Shown here: piece after piece, positions 46,678 to 58,884 of the stretch
Numbering within the stretch: the stretch's first letter is position 1
How the letters are laid out: each line of letters opens with the position of its first letter
Source of the DNA: Odiellus spinosus
Taxonomy: Eukaryota; Arthropoda; Arachnida; Opiliones; Phalangiidae
NCBI GenBank assembly: GCA_963920705.1
Contig: OY987236.1
Coordinates: 7,860,190-7,924,189 of the forward strand
Length of the DNA: 64,000 nucleotides
Direction of reading: 5' to 3'
Made by a program: the position numbers and the translations under genes
Notes under the pieces: generated by a model
Seen by the model: the letters and a program-made list of their open reading frames with translations, nothing else
Databases searched by the model: none
Told to the model about the DNA's origin: nothing

Positions 46678-48473
46678 TTCTACTACTCTACGCTTTCTTT
46701 TCGTGCGAGAACTACTTGGGTGAGGATGTGGTGGGTGTCGTCATTTTATCCCGATATATCTTCTACTCATTGATTGGTCAGTTCCGCGTTGTTATAGAAA
46801 AGTAGGGCTCGCTTTTAACCCTTCTCTGATATGATACTCGATTCCTAGAACAGAAAATAGTGATTTTTCAATATCGTCATTTGCGTTGACGTCATTTTGG
46901 GTAACCAATAAGGTACCAAAGCCGATTTGACTGTGATTTAAAGGGATGGGTCAGATTAGAAATGTAAAGTTGGCTAGAAATCGTCTAGATGTAGGTAATT
47001 AATTGATTCTTGGTTTTAATATAATTGTTTTCGGTATTTATTTTTTGTCGTCCTCATATTAAATTGAAATCTCATCAAGATATACGGTAGACCTTTTAGT
47101 TGTTTTGATTTCATTGGCTAAAAGCTTATTAGGTAGCCAAATTGTTCTTAAAAGCTAATTTAGTAAATTCATCTCTTCTTTTTGTTTCCTTTATACGCGC
47201 TTCAAAGAATAATATAAGCTCATTTTATATTTTTTAGTTCTTCTTTTATCGGAAACTTAAGTCAAAGGACAAATCTCGTTAAAATTAATCGTTAGTAAAC
47301 CATCGAGTTCAAAAAAAAAATTCAAACCTTATTTTGAAAAATTATATTGTGCCAATGTCGTAAATATATTCTGGAAATAGGATTATAGTAATAAGGTTAA
47401 AAATCATTTTAGAGCAAAACCAAATACACCATTCGATAGAGCGTTAAATTTAGGCCTTTTTAACCCCTTTATTTTATTTTATTTATTTTTTTTTCAGTCA
47501 TGTTCACATTTAAATGGCCTAAACTACCTTGATTGATATTTATTTTAGCCCTATATTTGAAATTATAAAAGAACTTACATTAACATGTCCTTAATGACTC
47601 CAAACACAAATAACTATAGACAATTTGAAACTTTAAACTTTGACCTCTTTTAGACATTTGTTCAAAAAGTTTTATATTATAAATAGTTGATATTATAAAA
47701 GTTGTGGGTGCACATCTTGTTCAAATGTTGCAAACTACGTCACGAAATCACGTGGCGTTAAGGTTATACAGGGCAGTTATTTCCGTTTTCATAAAAAGCT
47801 AGAGGTCAAACGGCCCATAAGTCATTCGGGAGAGAGCCGACTTTGAGAACTGACACGGATATAGAAAAAATAAGTTTAATGAATTGTTAAAATTTAAATT
47901 CATCAATTGTATTTTCGCGTGAAATATATCGACTGTATTTAAATCCGAGATTTCGTAAACTATCACGACTTAAGACTTTTCCTTTAAATTGATCAGTAAC
48001 CGTGTGATTTCTATTTTGGCCAAAAACCGTAAAAGCCCTTTCTGATTTTTGTTTCGTTTTTCTAAACTTTGACTCGAAAGGATTTCTCTTTGTGTTTCAT
48101 CGATTTAAAAAAAAAAAAAAAAAAAAAACTAACTGACTCTTAAAATGTGTGGATGTTTTTTGTTGTTAACAATTAGATTGGATCGAATCCACTTTGACTT
48201 TTTTTTTACATCAAAAGAAAAAAAAGTAGTAGGTTTTTTGGTTTTAGAAAAAACTTTATCGATTTTACTCAGTCTGAATTATTTTCTACTTTTATCTTGG
48301 TTCACAAGAGTCGCGAAACGAGGAGCAGACGAGCAGGCTCGGATTAATGAAAAACTCCCAATTTTAAGGAGGAAATTACTTTTCTTGGGCCTATTTGACT
48401 AATATTTTATTAACTTTTATTTAACTTGTGCCCCAAAATACAATCAATTGTCCCCGGCCCTAGCTCCACTTAA
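46678..48473. other. Non-coding stretch, no supported gene
   Basis: A TTAAAGGGATGGGTCAG word at about 46939 looks like one end of a TTAA element, with no partner found. The 85-codon frame at 48145 is Phe/Leu-rich, low-complexity reading of T-rich DNA. Confidence 0.45.
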
Positions 48474-48480
48474 TCCAGAC

Positions 48481-48772
48481 CAAGAAGGATCAGATAAGGA
48501 GAGGAAAAGTGGGGCTGCGTTGAGTTAGAGAGAGAAGAGCCAACCTCCCACTCGGGTGGAAAGGGGGGATAGGAAATTCTCGAGGTAAACTGTTGTCACG
48601 TGGTCGCTAGCTAGCGCGTCTCATAAAGGATTCGTTTTACCCACGTGACAACAATTTACCACGAAGCATCTCTACCCCCGTCTGTCCCCCGTTCTCCCAG
48701 AGTGGGAGTTTAGGCCGACGCAGTAGGAGCCGCGCCGTTCCCACTTTTCCTCTCCTTATCTGATCCTTCTTG
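48481..48772. mobile_element. CAAGAAGG-ended MITE, complete, 7-bp target duplication
   Basis: It has the same ends and interior as the 41.9-kb copy and differs from it at few positions. It is flanked by TCCAGAC at 48474-48480 and 48773-48779, a perfect match. CACGTG cores are at 48597-48602 and 48642-48647. Confidence 0.92.
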
Positions 48773-49344
48773 TCCAGACCAACTTAGGAGCGAAGATAAC
48801 TAAGTGCCCACATTCAAGATTGTTCATTAAATACTTTAAAGGGGTCAAAAAACCAAGATAGAAAGATAAGAGCAAAAAAAATCAAATGTATAGTTTTCTA
48901 CGGGCAAAATGACAAAACAAAAAGATGGCATATCGAAAGATTTGTGAAATTCTATGAAGGTATATTTCAAATTGACCCTCCCCACAAGTGTCGCCGCCGT
49001 ATGGCAAAAATCAGAAATATCACGATTTTTCGCGCCTTTTCATAAAATTTAATGCAATTGAATTTCGCGCGCTTTTTTCGAAATTTAGCTAATTTCTATC
49101 GTGAATTATAAATTGCGCGAAAATTGTTCATTTCCCCTTTTCGTTTTTAAATTCATATTTCTAGTTTGAAATTAATTATTTAGGTTCATTTAGGCTTCAT
49201 AATTTTTGTATTGTTTTTATATTTATGACATTTAAATTTCACATTTCACTTTCCCTTTAAATGACCAATATCTATAAATCGAGATACAAGGGGATTTCGT
49301 TTTTTTTGGGTGTATATACATCGAATCACTATTAAGGTTATCTT

Positions 49345-49534
49345 AGCCGCGTTCACATTATAGAATTTAAAAAACGTTTTTGACCTTTTTGGAAAGATCA
49401 AATTTAAAAATAATTTGAGGTCAATTGTAAAGATAATTTGTGAAAAAAAAATGTATTATTTGCTTAAAAATTCGGTTTGAACGGATTCGAAATAGTTTGA
49501 AAACGATTTCAAAGTGTCTAGTGTGAACTTAGCT
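49345..49534. mobile_element. Short diverged relative of the AGCTACG MITE
   Basis: The left end AGCCGCGTTCACATTATAG mirrors the right end GTCTAGTGTGAACTTAGCT. Subterminal AAAAAACGTTTTT and GAAAACGATTTCAAAG pair in part. The interior is AT-rich and unlike the ~300-bp members, so it is a separate subfamily of about 190 bp. A related solo end (AGCTACGTTCGCACTAG) lies at 40522-40540. Confidence 0.6.
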
Positions 49535-51605
49535 ATAGTTATGTCTTCATCGCATATTGCGAACCGATTATTTCCCGTGAAATTTGGACGGATAAAATTA
49601 TAGTCTATGGCTATTATCCTTCGATAAAACAATAGAGATTCGTTGGGCCCGAATTAGGGTCAGTGTCACGGATAGGCGTGGTTCATTTTGACGCCAGGGT
49701 GAGAGATAGAGAGAAAAAATAATTAATACTCCCTCATCACGCCTAAATCTAAATGGCTTAATCCGCGAAGATTGAGGATGTCACCGCGCAGTGTCTACCA
49801 CTTTATATAGAGTCTCTAGTAATTACTGAGGTGTTGAGAATATATTCTGTTAAAATAGGAGCCGTTTTAAAATAGCAACAAGGATCTCCCACAGTTTATC
49901 AAGTTTTGTTAAAGTGCTAGTAAGACTTAATTTTGGGCACGGTATTTCCTTTATTTTTAATTGTAGTGCGGCTAATTCTAAGATCAAGGCTTAGTGAGTT
50001 AAGTTTGATAATTTAACATCTAAATAGGGAGAGAAAACACCTAAAATTGTCCATATTAAGCGTCGTGTAGCGGCAAACAGTGCAGGCTAAATTCTGTAAC
50101 TAACAAAAACTCAAACGTGTCTTCCGAGCCTTAGAATATAGCCAAGGCTTAGCTTTTTGTGTTAAAAAAAAGACATAGTGAGTGCATTAATTCCAAATAT
50201 TTAGCTTGTTCGACGTATTTTCATTCCTTTTTTTAAAATACAACACTGAGTGGCACTATCACTTTAATTATTTATTAGAAAAATAGCAGCCACCTTAGAT
50301 GCGAAACCGAGAGGTATATTGTGCTCTTCTTAATAACAAAGATATTAATCTTATGAGGAAATTATGCTTCCATATGAAACTCTTTTGATACGGGGGTTAT
50401 CTTTAAAGGTATTGTGAATTGTTGTAACAGGAAGGAATGCTGGACAAAATGTACATAAATTTAAATTAAGTTAGATTAAATTAATAATTACATTTAACAC
50501 GATATTATACTAACGAAAAAACAAATATGAAACCATGATCAAATTAATCGAGCCTTCATCGTTACAGATCTCGCCATCTATTGAAAATCTTACGAACTTA
50601 TCTCGATTGAATTTGAATTTCACTTTCCCTTGAAACCCGTATAATCCACCATGGTATAGATAGTTTTAAACCCCGTGGAAAAACCCTTTCATTGTTAAAT
50701 TGGGCGTAAATCTTTCAGATTACTTTTTTCTTCTACAATATATATGCATATATGTAACAAATGTAAAGAAAAAAAGAAATTGAGAAAGCTCCCCTTTATT
50801 TCGAAACCTTTGTTATAAAGTTATACACCTAACCTTCTCCCTTTTTCAATTTTTCAAGTTTAGAATAGAAATAAAAATCTCTGGGATAAACTTTAATAAG
50901 TTAACCTAGAAAGTTTTCAAAGCGGAGCGATTAGACCCATGAGCATGGTTTTATTCATCAACTTTTGGGTTTCCGTAGCAACTAAGTTGCTAAAAATCAA
51001 CATTTATTCTCTCAGGAGTTTCAAATTACTTAGAGATTTTAAAATAATTTTCTTTTTTGAGGACGGAAAATAAAAAAAAAATTCCAATCTTTATTTTTTT
51101 CCGAATAAAGTAATTTTGGGTAATTTAGAAAGCCGAGAGGGAATTTTTGGCAAATGATAATTATAGTTATGATGATCACATTTGGTCGATCGAAGAAAGA
51201 AAGAAAAAAAACTAGTTTTTCCTAAAATTAAGGGGCCCTTAACGAGAGTCATCTTCAGATTTTCGGAAAAGGAGCCAAATTACTTTGCAAAAGAAGGGGA
51301 ACTCCATGCAGATTTGGTTCTTTAGCTATATACATTACTGCCCCCTTATACGTGTCTCATCTTCTGATTGCGTGTAATTTTTCCAGCTAATTTGGGCCTT
51401 TTATCTGTCTATATATTCAAATTAGGTTTCGCACTCTTGTGTGTAGGCGTAAAGGGCTGTAATTGAACTCGTGGCGCAATGTTCTTTACGATCATTAATT
51501 TACCAAATTTTGATTGATAGTTTTAAGCTTCTCGAGGGCATAACATGCAGTTCAAGGGATAATGAAGCTTATTTATTAAGATATCCCTTCTCTCCCTTGA
51601 TCCTG
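49535..51605. other. Non-coding stretch, nothing recognised
   Basis: AT-rich text with isolated poly-A and poly-T tracts and no repeat family, motif or frame that I can support. Confidence 0.5.
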
Positions 51606-51928
51606 TTAAAGGGAGAATGCAAACTAACAACAAGTGATTTTTTAATCGATTCCTTATCGTTTAAATAGGCCTAATCTAACAGTAAAAAAATTTACAAACA
51701 AATATTAAACTAAAAACTTACCATCAAACTAGGCTTAGCTGTATTCATGGAGATATACGGTACTCCCCGTATAAGGAAAGCGACCAATGACATTGATCAT
51801 ATCGATCTTGCATTTCCCATATAAGAGCTATCGATCAATGTCATTGGTCGCTAGTTCTTATATGGGGAGTTAAGCTGATCTCCATGAATCCAGCTAAGCC
51901 TATTTTACTGGTAAGTTTTATTTCTAGT
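51606..51928. mobile_element. TTAA foldback MITE, right end truncated, alternative centre
   Basis: It begins with TTAAAGGGAGAATGCAAAC at 51606 and has the ACTCCCCGTATAAGG / TTATATGGGGAGTTAAGC centre of the 32.2-kb type. It ends abruptly after TTTATTTCTAGTTTA near 51928, where unrelated sequence with a CACGTG motif begins. Confidence 0.8.
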
Positions 51929-53032
51929 TTAAATCGAAAGCAACCGTATCACGTGCCAAGACGCGCTAGATTCAACTGTAGCTCTATAACAGCCTTAATG
52001 ATATGACGTAGTATTGCGAGAAAGTTTTGTTTTAAAAAAATAGAAAATACGTAATTTTTTAATCATTATTTAACGATATTTCTGAAAATCCTACTCGTAT
52101 TCTATTTGGATCTATTGAAAAGTCACTTTAATTAAATGTAAATTAACTAGAAACGAAATTTACCTCAAGTTCTATTTGTTCACATAATCAATATTTAGTT
52201 TTAATGCTTAATTAATTTCTAACATTTGATTAACTAAGCTTAATTTTAGTCTTAATATTAGATAGTAAATATTTAATTACATTTTGTTTATATTAATTAA
52301 ATTACGAAAAAAAATATCATTTCGCAATTGGGCCTTTTTCTATTTTACAAATGCTAATTGAAAAACTAATCAACATTAACCTAGGAGGTGAATTACAATT
52401 GTAGTTCGTGGAAAAATTCCAAACGTATATGTTCGAATTCTATTAAGATTACAAAATATTTTATTTAATCCATTAAAAAAAGGGTTAATACAAAAGATAA
52501 CGAAAATAAAAAAGTGGGGAAAAAAATAATCAAGTGCCAAGTTCGCGGGCAACACTGATAAGTGACATTACGATATTTTTTTTGAAATCATAGAAAAAAG
52601 AAAATCGAAATTTTCTATCGATAGCTTGAATATAAATGTTAGGGAGTAAACTTTTTTTTTTTTCCGATCTGGTGTCTCGACTCGCGATCCAGAAAAGTTT
52701 AAATTTCAATGGATTGTTACATAAATTATATTCTGATGTGAATCATTTAAAGTTTCGGGAAATGTAATAGAAAGGTCGATATCGATGACAGCTTCCAAAT
52801 TTAATATTTGTTAGGCCTAAAGTGGGTGTTGACTTTACACGATGACGTCTAGTTTTCAGTCAAATTGCTCGTTATCAGCAATCTAATTCTAAAAGAAATG
52901 GAGATCGGTTACAAACTAGTTAGAGGTAAATCAAATTATCTTAAGAACTGATAGATATATACTTATAAATAGACAACTGAGAACAATTCATCTCTCAAAG
53001 ACCTTTCCAAAAATGTTGACCTTAAGAGTCAC

Positions 53033-53368
53033 CAGAAGCCGATGAAACCCTCCTTTGAAGTCTACTACTCCAATGTTCCATATAGTGCTCCTCTCTGTAT
53101 GGGTAAAATTCCCAATTTTACGAGTTAGAAGGGGTGCTACTTCATCCCCCTGTCTACGGAAAATTGGAAATTCTCTCTCTCCACAAACGACGACGTTTTT
53201 TGGACGAACTCCAAGGCTGCTAGAGATATTCGCTCGACGAGCTCCCGCTCCGAAAACATCTACCGTTAGGAGGCGTACGAATCGCGCCCTTTGAGAATAA
53301 CCCATACAGAGAGGGGTAGACAAGACCCGGGAGTAATAGACTTCTAATGAGGGTTTCATCGGCTTCTG
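53033..53368. mobile_element. CAGAAGCC-ended MITE, complete
   Basis: The 336-bp copy has both ends (CAGAAGCCGATGAAACCC; ATGAGGGTTTCATCGGCTTCTG with one changed base). Flanks AGAGTCAC and ATAGAGTG do not form a clean duplication, so one side has decayed. The longest open frame in the window (176 codons, minus, 52988-53518) merely reads through this repeat and its flanks. Confidence 0.85.
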
Positions 53369-53942
53369 ATAGAGTGAAATATAGACAGAGTGGTGGATGA
53401 CGTGACCACTACCCGTTTTAGTTCTACAGTTTTCCCACCAGATGGAATTAATGATTATCCCAATTAAGCCCCGTAGTCCCAGGGGTTTAACCCCTCTATT
53501 ATTTATTTCGAGTAACATTTTAGCTAGTATGACGTCACATAACGTGACTTCTCGACTTGGTCTGTATTTTACTCTGATATTAATTAATCATAGGCCTAAA
53601 AAGGAGTGACCTTTCAGGTCATCTACGAAATTATAACGTCACATATCGTCTAATGACAATACTCTAAATTATTTAAATTACTTTTTTACGTGTTATAAGT
53701 AACGTATTCTAATAATCAAAGAGAAATTGCTGGATCTAACCAATGAAGGTGTAATTATGTCTTTATACAATAAATAAGTAAAGGAAGGGGAAAGCTGTTT
53801 GTTGAGTTTTAACTCTATATGGCGGAGTGTTCTAAGTTTGACCTGAATCAGCGGCATTCATTTGAATCTTGAATTTACGTTAGTCCGGTTCCTCTCGCTC
53901 GATCGCTACAATCAGCTCCCCAGAATCAGTTCGTGGACGAGT

Positions 53943-54135
53943 TGTATTTATACACCTCTCTCACTCCTTGCCTAGCTTCGTTCACTGAAGATAGATATTA
54001 AAAAACTTTTAAAAGTTTCTTGTTTTGCGGAAAACATACGAGGAACTTAATTGTTGCGCTGTTATTTAATAGAAGTCTTAAATAATAATATATCTGGTGA
54101 TTTTTAACAAGATTGTTACCGGTAACCCATTCGTA
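53943..54135 (+). promoter_or_regulatory. Candidate core promoter and 5' UTR (TATA plus initiator)
   Basis: A TATA-like TGTATTTATACACC lies at 53943-53956 and an initiator-like TTCACTGA about 30 bases after it (53981-53988). This spacing is normal for animal TATA promoters. The ~120-150-base leader then runs to the ATG at 54136. The upstream text (CCTCTCGCTCGATCGC) is GC-richer than the surroundings. Confidence 0.45.
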
Positions 54136-54196
54136 ATGGATAAAGCTACGAGGTTAGCTTTCGTATCTCCCATCGTTTTGCTAGCAATTTTTACTA
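54136..54196 (+). CDS. Signal-peptide first exon of an unidentified secreted or membrane protein
   Basis: ATG at 54136 encodes MDKATRLAFVSPIVLLAIFT, a short basic N-region then a hydrophobic core, typical of a signal peptide. Coding is interrupted at 54197 by GTAAGT, a near-ideal splice donor, leaving a phase-1 exon end. The leader and promoter just upstream fit a first exon. I could not identify exon 2: a candidate acceptor TTCTAG near 54896 gives an open but AT-biased frame that I do not trust. The gene probably continues to the right, perhaps beyond the window. The product family is unknown. Confidence 0.5.
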
Positions 54197-57100
54197 GTAA
54201 GTTTTTTGTTTCTTCACTTGTTTTTTGATTTAAAATGGTGATGGTTTAATTGCTTTTAGTTTTACAACCCTAATTTGTTTTATGGGTCCGTTTTAATTGA
54301 GTTTTTGCCCTACAATATCGATTGCCAAAAATTTTGTGTGGTTACATTTTAGGTTTGAGTTGAGCTTAGTGCGCAGCTAATGCAGATTTGGTTATTGCAG
54401 TGAATGCAATGTAAATTGCATGTGTATTCATGTAATACTGTTTGTAATTCATTTTACAGTACTAATTAACTTAAAAAGAAAATATTTCGTAGATTATTAG
54501 TTTAACTTTTTTCAAATAGCAAGCAGACAAGATTTTGTATAATTTTGTTTTAACTATACCGCTATTTTGAACTTTGAGCCTTAGCAAAATTGATCTCGGA
54601 TGTGTGGCGAATTCAATTAAATTAACTTGTTACTTGTTCAGTTTTATTAGTTAATGATTTAGTAATTTAGTGAGAAGACAAGTAGGTTATATCGAAATTT
54701 GTAACTTATTTAAAAGTACTTTATGTACTTTGGCTATTATCGAAGTTTTAACCACTTAAATCGTACAAAAAAAATTTAAAATTAGTTATTGCTTATCAAT
54801 CTTCGAGTAAACAGGACTATATTTTTTTTATCACACCACAAACACAGCTAATTCTAAAATTAACATATTTCTTCATATAAAAAAATCCTTCTAGGTTTTA
54901 ATACAATAATTAGTGTAATATTAATATCAAAGATTATTGCGAAACAAATTTCATCATTTGATAATAACCAAATATTTCCTTTAAAAGTTTATATTTTAAT
55001 ACAGCTAATACCGATATAAATTGTCTAATAGAACAACACCCAAAACCAAACCTTTCCATACATTAAAATTATAACTAACCCAGCCTTGAAGGCGATAAAA
55101 CATTAAAAAAATATAATAAAAAAATAGTTATGAAAGGATATCAGAAACAGGTTTTTTTAAATGCAAATAAAATTAGTTTGTGAAAACCACCCTATTTAGC
55201 CTTCTCCTATATATCTTAAACACCTCTTATTTTCAATTTTAAATTCTAGGTTAAATTTAATTGCTATATTTTTAAAAATCTTAATTATAATTCTTCAGTT
55301 AAAAAAATGCTTATGATGTTACCATCTTCTATGAGTTTTATCATAGTGTATCAATCCATCTTAGCTCTATCTATATTAATTAATGTGACAATTAAATTTA
55401 AAGAGATCAATGTGTTTAATGGAAAATTAATAATTCCACCCAGACGCGATTAAATTCAAGTAAATTAGCTATAATTTTTTTTAAATATATATAAGAAATA
55501 TAATTCAAGACAGGTTCAAATCTGATTAACCCTATTCCAAACACGTACCTACGTCATGGTTTTTTAGGAAGTCCAGAAGCGTTTTTTTCATTCACGTCCC
55601 TCTAAAATTCTAAAATGCCAGAGTCCACTTTCACTATACTAAAATTTAATTCAGATGTAACTTGCAATATATTTAATGTTGAGGAGCGTTAATATGAAAT
55701 GTTACTACTCGTAGGGGATTATGTAGTTGCAGTAAAATCCTAAGACGAGTATAGCATCTTTACGATAAACTGATCAAAGGGGGCCATTTCATTTTAAAGG
55801 GAATATGGAGTAACTTTAAAACATATTCATGTTTCCTAGTTTGTTTGACCAAGACCAATAAATTCAGATAGTTACAGAACCATAGTTGATGACGCACTCT
55901 ACACTATAATCAGCGGGTGCGGTTTTAGATTTAAACTCTCTTTTAAGCCTAGTTGGATAATTCTTCTGTAATTGTACAGAATTTTCTATAATTATAATTA
56001 TTATTGTAAGGTACATTTATCATATTTCATGCTACCTTTAAAAAAAAAGAAAATTTATTATAGCTAGGGGAAACTTTTTACGTAACTATAAAATTTACAG
56101 CTTGTTCAGCCTGCAGCGCTAAAGACTCGATTTCTTTAAAATTTGTTTCTCTAGAAGTTTAAGTTTTTAAGGACAAGAATACTTTGACGAAATTATCTTT
56201 TTACCATTTCTTTTGGGGGTTTTTAGGCTTGGGTAAAATTTGTAAGCTCCAGAAAGAGACCCATTATCGTCAAAATAGGACCACAAATATGTAAGGTTTC
56301 TTATTTGATCATGCGTGTTCGTGCTAAAACGTCTATATTGAATACGTATTAAATTCAATCGTGACGTCATACAGGACCTATTATTTTCAAATTTAAGTCT
56401 TATTGGCCTTATTTAAACCATATATAGAGTATTGACCGAGTGGAAGTTGTGATTACATCACTACTTAAAGAATATTTCTTGAAATTCACGTAAAAATTAA
56501 GGAGTTAATTTTCTGATTAGACGAGACTTATCCAGGGGTGTCGGAAGTTAATTTTAAGGGGATTGGCTGAATAAGTTGGCTAAGGGTTAAGTTACCCCTG
56601 GTCCGACGGTCGAGGGGGCTTGAGGCCACCCTGACCCTGGGGTTAAGTTATAGAATAAGCGAATAAGCATTCAATCCACCTGGTGAAAAACTGTTAAGTA
56701 AATAAACTTATCGAAGAGACAAAACACGTAACTTTAGTTGGTCTGATTCATTTAAAGATCTCTTCTATTTCTTAAAAACGTTACTCTTAAATAACATAAA
56801 GTAACTTAGTGTCACTTAACCTTTAAAAAATTCCTCAATTCGAACGTCAAGATAATTTATCAATTTGTAAACTATTTGTGTTATCTGCCTGTGGATGTCG
56901 TTCTCAAAACATTTGATATTTTAGCAGTTCTCTTTTGTTTCCAAACAAAAGGTTTATTTATAAGAACGAAAGAATAAGATGATGATGTACCATGCACTCA
57001 TTATTCATAAATAAATAAAAATATATAAAAATAGTTGGATTTTGAAAGTAGTGCGAGGTAGAATTTCTTTCATGTTTCCATATGCAAATTAAAAAGTTAA

Positions 57101-57300
57101 ATTATTCGCTTATATCTTGGAGGGTTAACCGGAAGTTATATATACATAAAGATCGGTTTATATACAACGAAGTAAAATGTATTCAGCAGAGAAATGATAT
57201 TAGAAAGAGTCCCATTCCCACTTAAAACAAACTCCTTCAGTATTTTAATTATGACAGTACGGTGAATATTTTTCTCTTTTTCAAGTACATTAAAGTGTAA
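54197..57300 (+). other. Probable intron or intergenic DNA after the signal-peptide exon
   Basis: It begins with GTAAGT and is very AT-rich, with only short frames. A GC-richer patch at about 56530-56640 (AGGGGTGTCGGAAG ... ACCCCTGGTCCGAC, partial inverted match) stands out but is not identified. Confidence 0.35.
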
Positions 57301-57426
57301 ATGAGGAATTTGTTAGCCTTCCTAGCTTTCATTGCTATAGCCCTGTATCATATTGGTTCCTCCTTATCTAGTCGTGACGTTATTAACGAAACCCAGAACA
57401 TTACAAAAAGGTTAGAGAAAAATTAA
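57301..57426 (+). CDS. Candidate 41-residue secreted peptide (or signal-peptide exon)
   Basis: ATG at 57301 to TAA at 57424-57426. The N-terminus MRNLLAFLAFIAIALYHIGS is a strong hydrophobic signal-peptide candidate, followed by SSLSSRDVINETQNITKR, with two N-glycosylation sequons (NET, NIT) and a Lys-Arg pair before LEKN and the stop. It could be a small secreted peptide cut at Lys-Arg, or a first exon: AAAAAG-GTTAGAG is a weak donor at 57410-57411. TATA-like TTTATATACA lies at about 57158. No homologue is recognised. Confidence 0.4.
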   Translation: MRNLLAFLAFIAIALYHIGSSLSSRDVINETQNITKRLEKN

Positions 57427-57520
57427 CCAAGGCCTGAATGCTCCTTTTGTATTTTCATAAATTCGGGTAATTTGTTTCTCACAAGTGCAGTATAATGAGG
57501 CAAAGATGTTAGAACAAGAT

Positions 57521-57760
57521 GGGTCGTAGGCCACGGTTGTTACGCAACGTGACGACGAGTTAGTGGTTTTCGCGTGTTCAGTTGAAACTGAGGCCGATTT
57601 GACTCTAAAAAGCTGGGTTTTAAAAAGAAAATCTTGTAGAAATAGATCTAGAAAACCAAGTAAGAATATATACATGAAAGTTAACATGATATGTGGCCAT
57701 AGAGTTAATATGCTACGTCTTTCCAAGGAAAGAGTAACGGCAAACAACCTATCTTGTTAA
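57521..57760 (+). CDS. Unrecognised four-cysteine coding-like segment (possible exon)
   Basis: An open frame without an ATG near its start runs from just after TAG at about 57532 to TAA at 57758. It reads QRDDELVVFACSVETEADL and then a basic stretch (KRKSCRNRSRKPSKN), with cysteines after FA, KS, MI and at the end of the frame. A possible donor AGA-GTAACG lies at 57731-57736, facing a clean acceptor TTTTTTTCGCCTTTGATAG at 57793, which would give a ~60-base intron. However, the phases do not join this frame to the next one, so the gene model is not solved. The opposite strand also has a 111-codon frame (57412-57747). Confidence 0.25.
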
Positions 57761-57791
57761 TGAAGGGAAGCGTATTTTTTTCGCCTTTGAT

Positions 57792-57998
57792 AGTGGGGTG
57801 GCGTGGGCGGCGGACATTAGTATTGATAGCTTTAGTGACGAAAAAACAAGATTTGGCGCAATTACAAATATATTAAAGACATACGATGACATAAATAGAG
57901 ACTTTGGGCGTTTGTTTATGAAGTTGGAGCAGACGATTCTGGCAAGAACTAGAAAATCATTGGTACCCAGGTGCCTGTATGCGCTCTTTCAATATTGA
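57792..57998 (+). CDS. Unrecognised helical coding-like segment (possible exon)
   Basis: Open frame following the acceptor-like TTTTTTTCGCCTTTGATAG. From residue 5 it reads DISIDSFSDEKTRFGAITNI then LKTYDDINRDFGRLFMKLEQ, an amphipathic-looking charged helix, ending at TGA near 57998. CAG-GTGCCT near 57968 could be a donor. With the two segments upstream it might form a small secreted-protein gene, but no consistent splicing was found. Chance is a real alternative. Confidence 0.25.
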   Translation, partial: SGVAWAADISIDSFSDEKTRFGAITNILKTYDDINRDFGRLFMKLEQTILARTRKSLVPRCLYALFQY

Positions 57999-58798
57999 AT
58001 CTATATTTTTTTACTCCCTGTTGAAACTGCATGCGTCCGGACGATGCATATTTATTAATTAACTTGGAATTGGACATCTTATGTAATCTATACAGCGAAT
58101 GATAATATCGTTAAACCTCATTTTACAATTATTGAGTTGAAGTAAGCTTATATCGTTTTCAGTAACAATTTAATAAGTTAATCTGATAAATCTGTCGCCT
58201 CAATTTTTGGAAGATATTTTTAAAATTTTGAAATTTTAAAACCTTGGTGAGGGGGTTTGTAAGATGACATTGACTTAAATTATTCTTGAAGTATAATTTT
58301 GAAATACTTGATATAGTTTTGAAGTTTTAATATTTAATACAGATCGAATTTTTCAATTAGCGAAAATTTAGAGTAAAATGTCTTTAAGCTCCTGGTTTAA
58401 AAATATTTGGGCCAAGTTAGTATTACGAAATTGGTTTCTTTTACTCTCGGGAAGATGAGATGTATATTTCTAGAGTCATTTGACACTCTAAAGTAGTTCA
58501 TTATGCTAAAAACTAAGACGGGGTTTTAACTTTGAGACTTTTAACACGGATTCGTATCCTCGCTCTCTATAGCATTAGTCGCTAGCGATACCCAAGTCGA
58601 TCTATTTTATCTCCTATTTTTAAGGTCACTCACGTGGGGCGTTGGTTGAATTATTTTTTATTTTACTTGTCGAAATATTTCAACTCATTAAGGGTTTCTT
58701 ATAATATAGCCTAGATTTTTACCAAACACTTTTCTATAAAAATCTGTTGAGTTTCTTGTCATAGGAAACCCACGTTACTAATTAAAATACCTTGCATT

Positions 58799-58884
58799 TT
58801 AAAGGTATACTAGAATAAGATAAAGTTATTTTTAATTGATTTAAACTTTTAAAATATACCTTTTAGAGTATAGTATCCCTTTAA
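58799..58884. mobile_element. 86-bp TTAA mini-element
   Basis: TTAAAGGTATACTAGAATAAG at the left mirrors AGAGTATAGTATCCCTTTAA at the right. The interior matches the left arm of the 23.2- and 9.5-kb elements (AGTTATTTTTAATTGATTT). It is the smallest two-ended member of the GATACTAG group. Confidence 0.65.

Noticed and set aside
52988-53518. Longest open frame in the window (176 codons, minus strand)
   Set aside because: It reads through a complete CAGAAGCC MITE plus flanks; other copies of the MITE do not keep this frame.
54897-55035. Second exon for the 54.1-kb signal-peptide gene after TTCTAG at 54896
   Set aside because: The phase fits, but the product is low-complexity Ile/Asn-rich text as expected from AT-rich intron sequence.
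56530-56640. GC-rich patch with partial inverted match, as a possible LTR or RNA gene
   Set aside because: The inverted match is incomplete and no primer-binding site, TG...CA ends or RNA-gene boxes are seen.
57412-57747. 111-codon minus-strand frame
   Set aside because: No recognisable domain; it overlaps plus-strand segments with better exon signals, though neither is proven.
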